The position numbers and the translations under genes are program-made. A stretch of DNA of 6,554 nt, taken from contig DGKK01000072.1 of the NCBI GenBank assembly GCA_002387725.1, forward strand, positions 16,103 through 22,656, read 5' to 3'. Source of the stretch: Nitrospirae bacterium UBA4572. GTDB taxonomy: Bacteria; Nitrospirota; Leptospirillia; Leptospirillales; Leptospirillaceae. Positions within the stretch are counted from its first letter, which is position 1. Each line of letters starts with the position of its first letter. Shown piece after piece: positions 5,113-6,554 of the stretch. The notes under the pieces were generated by a model, which worked only from the letters and a program-made list of their open reading frames with translations, was not told the DNA's origin and ran no database searches.

Positions 5113-6553
5113 CGCCCCTCCCCGGAAAAGAGGGCCGAGAGGGACTCGATCTCCGCCCGGTCCGGCCGCAGGTGGACGACACCCTCCCCGCCTTCCCCCG
5201 CCCCCCTGACAAAGAGAAAGAGCGCCCCCCCGAAATGGCGGTCATAGTCATAGTCCGGTCGGGAGAAGGCCAGGAGGCGGTGGAGGGCGAGACTGTAGAG
5301 AAGCCCCTGGAAGTCGTAGCGGTGCTGGGCCATCGCCCGGGAAGGCGGTTTGTCTTGTAGTCGAGGAGGTAGGTCTTCTCTCCCTGCCGGAACAGAAGGT
5401 CCACAAAGCCCCGGATCATCCCCCGGACGGGATCGAAGGAGAGAGGCGCTCCCTCGGGGAAGAGGTAGGGACGAAGGTCCCGCTCGGAGAGCCCCCCCGC
5501 CGGAAGCAGGAACTCCCGCTCCACCGACCGGGGAAGAGAGGCGATCCGCGCAAAGGCGAACCATCCCCCCGGGACGGCCGGATCGGGGAAGAGTCCGGCC
5601 GAGAGCGTCCGGGCGCACAGGGGAAAAAGGGCCTCCCGAAAGGCCTCCGCCTGCCCCCCCAGATCGGAGGAACTCTCCGCCATGGCCCGATCCAGGGCCT
5701 CGGGAAGCTCCCGGAAGGGATCCCGAGCCTCTCCCGGAGGGGCCGACGACAGAAGAATCTCGAAGGTCCGATGAAAGACCGTCCCGAAAAGGGGCCCTCC
5801 GGGCTCGGGGTCTCCGGCCGGTCGCTCCCACGGGAGGTCGTCGTCCCCCCGAAGGGCCGGGGAGAAGAGTGTGCGCCCTTCCCGTCCCCCCCGGGCGAGC
5901 GAGGAAAAGCTCTCCACCCGAAGGGGAGCGGGAAGGGGCCGGGGAAGGCGTCGGGGGGGAAGCAGGGCCGGGAGGCTCTCGGGAGAGAGCCCCTCCCGTT
6001 GGCGGTCGGGCGGGAGAGCCTCCCCGAAAAGCGCCGGATATTCGGCGACGAGACGGGCGATCTCCTTGCGGAAGAAGGAGACGGCCTCGCCCCTTTTTCC
6101 CCCTGAGCTTGACCCTCCTGAGAGGAGGCGGGCCAGGGAGCTCTGGGAGACATATCGACAGGGGAGCATGACGACGGTCCGGTGAACGGCCCGTGTCAGG
6201 GCCACATAAAGAAGCCGCATCATCTCCTCCGGGGTCTCGCTCTCCTCCCCTTCCCCCTCCCCCTCCTCCTCTTCGGCCGGGGAGAGGTCGCCCCCGGAGA
6301 GCCCCAGGGGGAGGATCACCAGCGGGAACTCGAGGCCCTTGGCACGGTGGATGGTGAGGATCCGGACCCGACCGTCGAGGGTGTCGAGACGGGGGGCGGT
6401 GGCGTCGTCGCCCTTTTTCTCGCTCTCCCGCCGGGCCTCGAGATAGCGGTCCACAAGGAGAGCCAGGGTCGGACGGTCGCGGTCGAGGGACTCGACGATC
6501 TCGATAAGGTGGAGAAGATCGGTGAGCCGGCGGCGGCCGGAGCGGCCGGCTCT
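5036..6553 (-). CDS. recB: RecB (exodeoxyribonuclease V beta subunit), C-terminal half, 5' end off window, frameshifted near 5338
   Basis: The frame is open from the right edge (first full codon at 6553) with RRRLTDLLHL, a RecB helicase signature; the GTG at 6454 is internal. RecB is the 3'-5' helicase and sole nuclease of RecBCD. Visible elements: motif V TIHRAKGLEFPLVILPL (about 6355-6305), an acidic low-complexity insert (6236-6274), motif VI LLYVALTRA (about 6214-6188), and the nuclease domain with GTVFHRTFE, VEREFLLP, GFVDLLF and the catalytic DYKTN (DYK at 5362-5354). The histidine, acidic residues and lysine expected of the RecB nuclease site are therefore present. Homology stops at about LPG (5338). 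The literal frame then runs into low-complexity Arg/Ser/Pro-rich sequence to 5036, overlapping recD by 77 bases, while the true RecB C-terminus lies in another frame. recC would be expected upstream, outside the window. Confidence 0.88.
   Translation of the reverse strand, partial: RAGRSGRRRLTDLLHLIEIVESLDRDRPTLALLVDRYLEARRESEKKGDDATAPRLDTLDGRVRILTIHRAKGLEFPLVILPLGLSGGDLSPAEEEEGEGEGEESETPEEMMRLLYVALTRAVHRTVVMLPCRYVSQSSLARLLSGGSSSGGKRGEAVSFFRKEIARLVAEYPALFGEALPPDRQREGLSPESLPALLPPRRLPRPLPAPLRVESFSSLARGGREGRTLFSPALRGDDDLPWERPAGDPEPGGPLFGTVFHRTFEILLSSAPPGEARDPFRELPEALDRAMAESSSDLGGQAEAFREALFPLCARTLSAGLFPDPAVPGGWFAFARIASLPRSVEREFLLPAGGLSERDLRPYLFPEGAPLSFDPVRGMIRGFVDLLFRQGEKTYLLDYKTNRLPGRWPSTATTSRGFSTVSPSTASWPSPDRTMTMTAISGGRSFSLSGGRGKAGRVSSTCGRTGRRSSPSRPSFPGRGDERPRPAPSGGERGDRPLDSRGPHP
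5109..5338 (-). pseudogene. recB: RecB C-terminal segment in a shifted reading frame
   Basis: From about 5338 to the TGA at 5111-5109 the RecB C-terminus continues in a different frame from the upstream nuclease region. It reads RAMAQHRYDFQ, LYSLALHRLL, DYDYDRHFGG and LFLFVRGAG. These closely match the E. coli RecB end (AHRYDLQYQLYTLALHRYL, DYDYEHHFGG, YLFLRG). The Gln and Tyr that complete the nuclease site lie in this segment. The stop overlaps the recD start as ATGA, the expected operon junction, which confirms this as the ancestral frame. Between DYKTNRLPG and AMAQHRYD about 11 residues of the usual linker are absent, so the break is best explained by a small deletion of 3n+1 bases around the CCCGGG at 5336-5341, not by a single-base slip. 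If the deletion is real, the encoded RecB lacks its C-terminus. Confidence 0.82.
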
Positions 6554-6554
6554 A

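Noticed and set aside
3382..5247. A 621-codon open frame on the plus strand
   Set aside because: It lies antisense to recD, whose helicase motifs are unambiguous; the translation is Arg/Gly/Pro-rich low complexity.
5334..5345. Programmed -1 ribosomal frameshifting in recB at CCCGGGC
   Set aside because: The heptamer is in the wrong phase (codons CCC GGG C, not C CCG GGC), and about 11 residues are also missing, which a slip would not explain.

Overview
The window comes from a GC-rich bacterium, very probably Gram-negative: it carries RecB/RecD of the RecBCD type and a vWA protein with an export signal. The sequence does not allow a firmer taxonomic call. Two chromosomal housekeeping loci, pgm at the left edge and recB-recD on the right, flank a compact four-gene cassette whose products match no characterised system I can name.

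Left edge (1-353): the last ~100 codons of an alpha-D-glucose phosphate-specific phosphoglucomutase run rightward and stop at 313, facing the 3' end of the cassette.

Cassette (354-3170, all leftward, transcription order right to left): a 61-residue ribbon-helix-helix (Arc-like) DNA-binding protein, a 113-residue soluble helical/coiled-coil protein, a 363-residue protein with four membrane segments between two cytoplasmic-looking coiled-coil arms, and a 297-residue exported von Willebrand factor A protein with an intact MIDAS metal site. Gaps are 65, 48 and 156 bases. A near-consensus promoter (TTGACA, 16 bases, TAGAAT) lies so close to the first ATG that the transcript would be leaderless. 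It sits at the edge of an extremely AT-rich block; one 60-base line has only 3 G/C. Sampled 60-base blocks in the cassette have about 53-55% GC, against 75% in a recD block. This contrast suggests horizontal acquisition.

Right part (3258-6553, leftward): recB (5' end outside the window) overlaps recD by ATGA, and a hairpin terminator follows recD. recC would be expected upstream of recB, beyond the window. recB is damaged in this sequence. Just after the nuclease-site DYK, the reading frame must shift for the conserved RecB C-terminus to be read, and about 11 residues are missing compared with E. coli RecB. This fits one deletion of length 3n+1, either real or an assembly error.

How the genes may work together (inference): the RHH protein probably autoregulates the cassette. 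The four-TM protein could connect the cytoplasmic coiled-coil protein to the exported vWA adhesion/metal-binding protein across the envelope. No direct functional link to RecBCD is visible.
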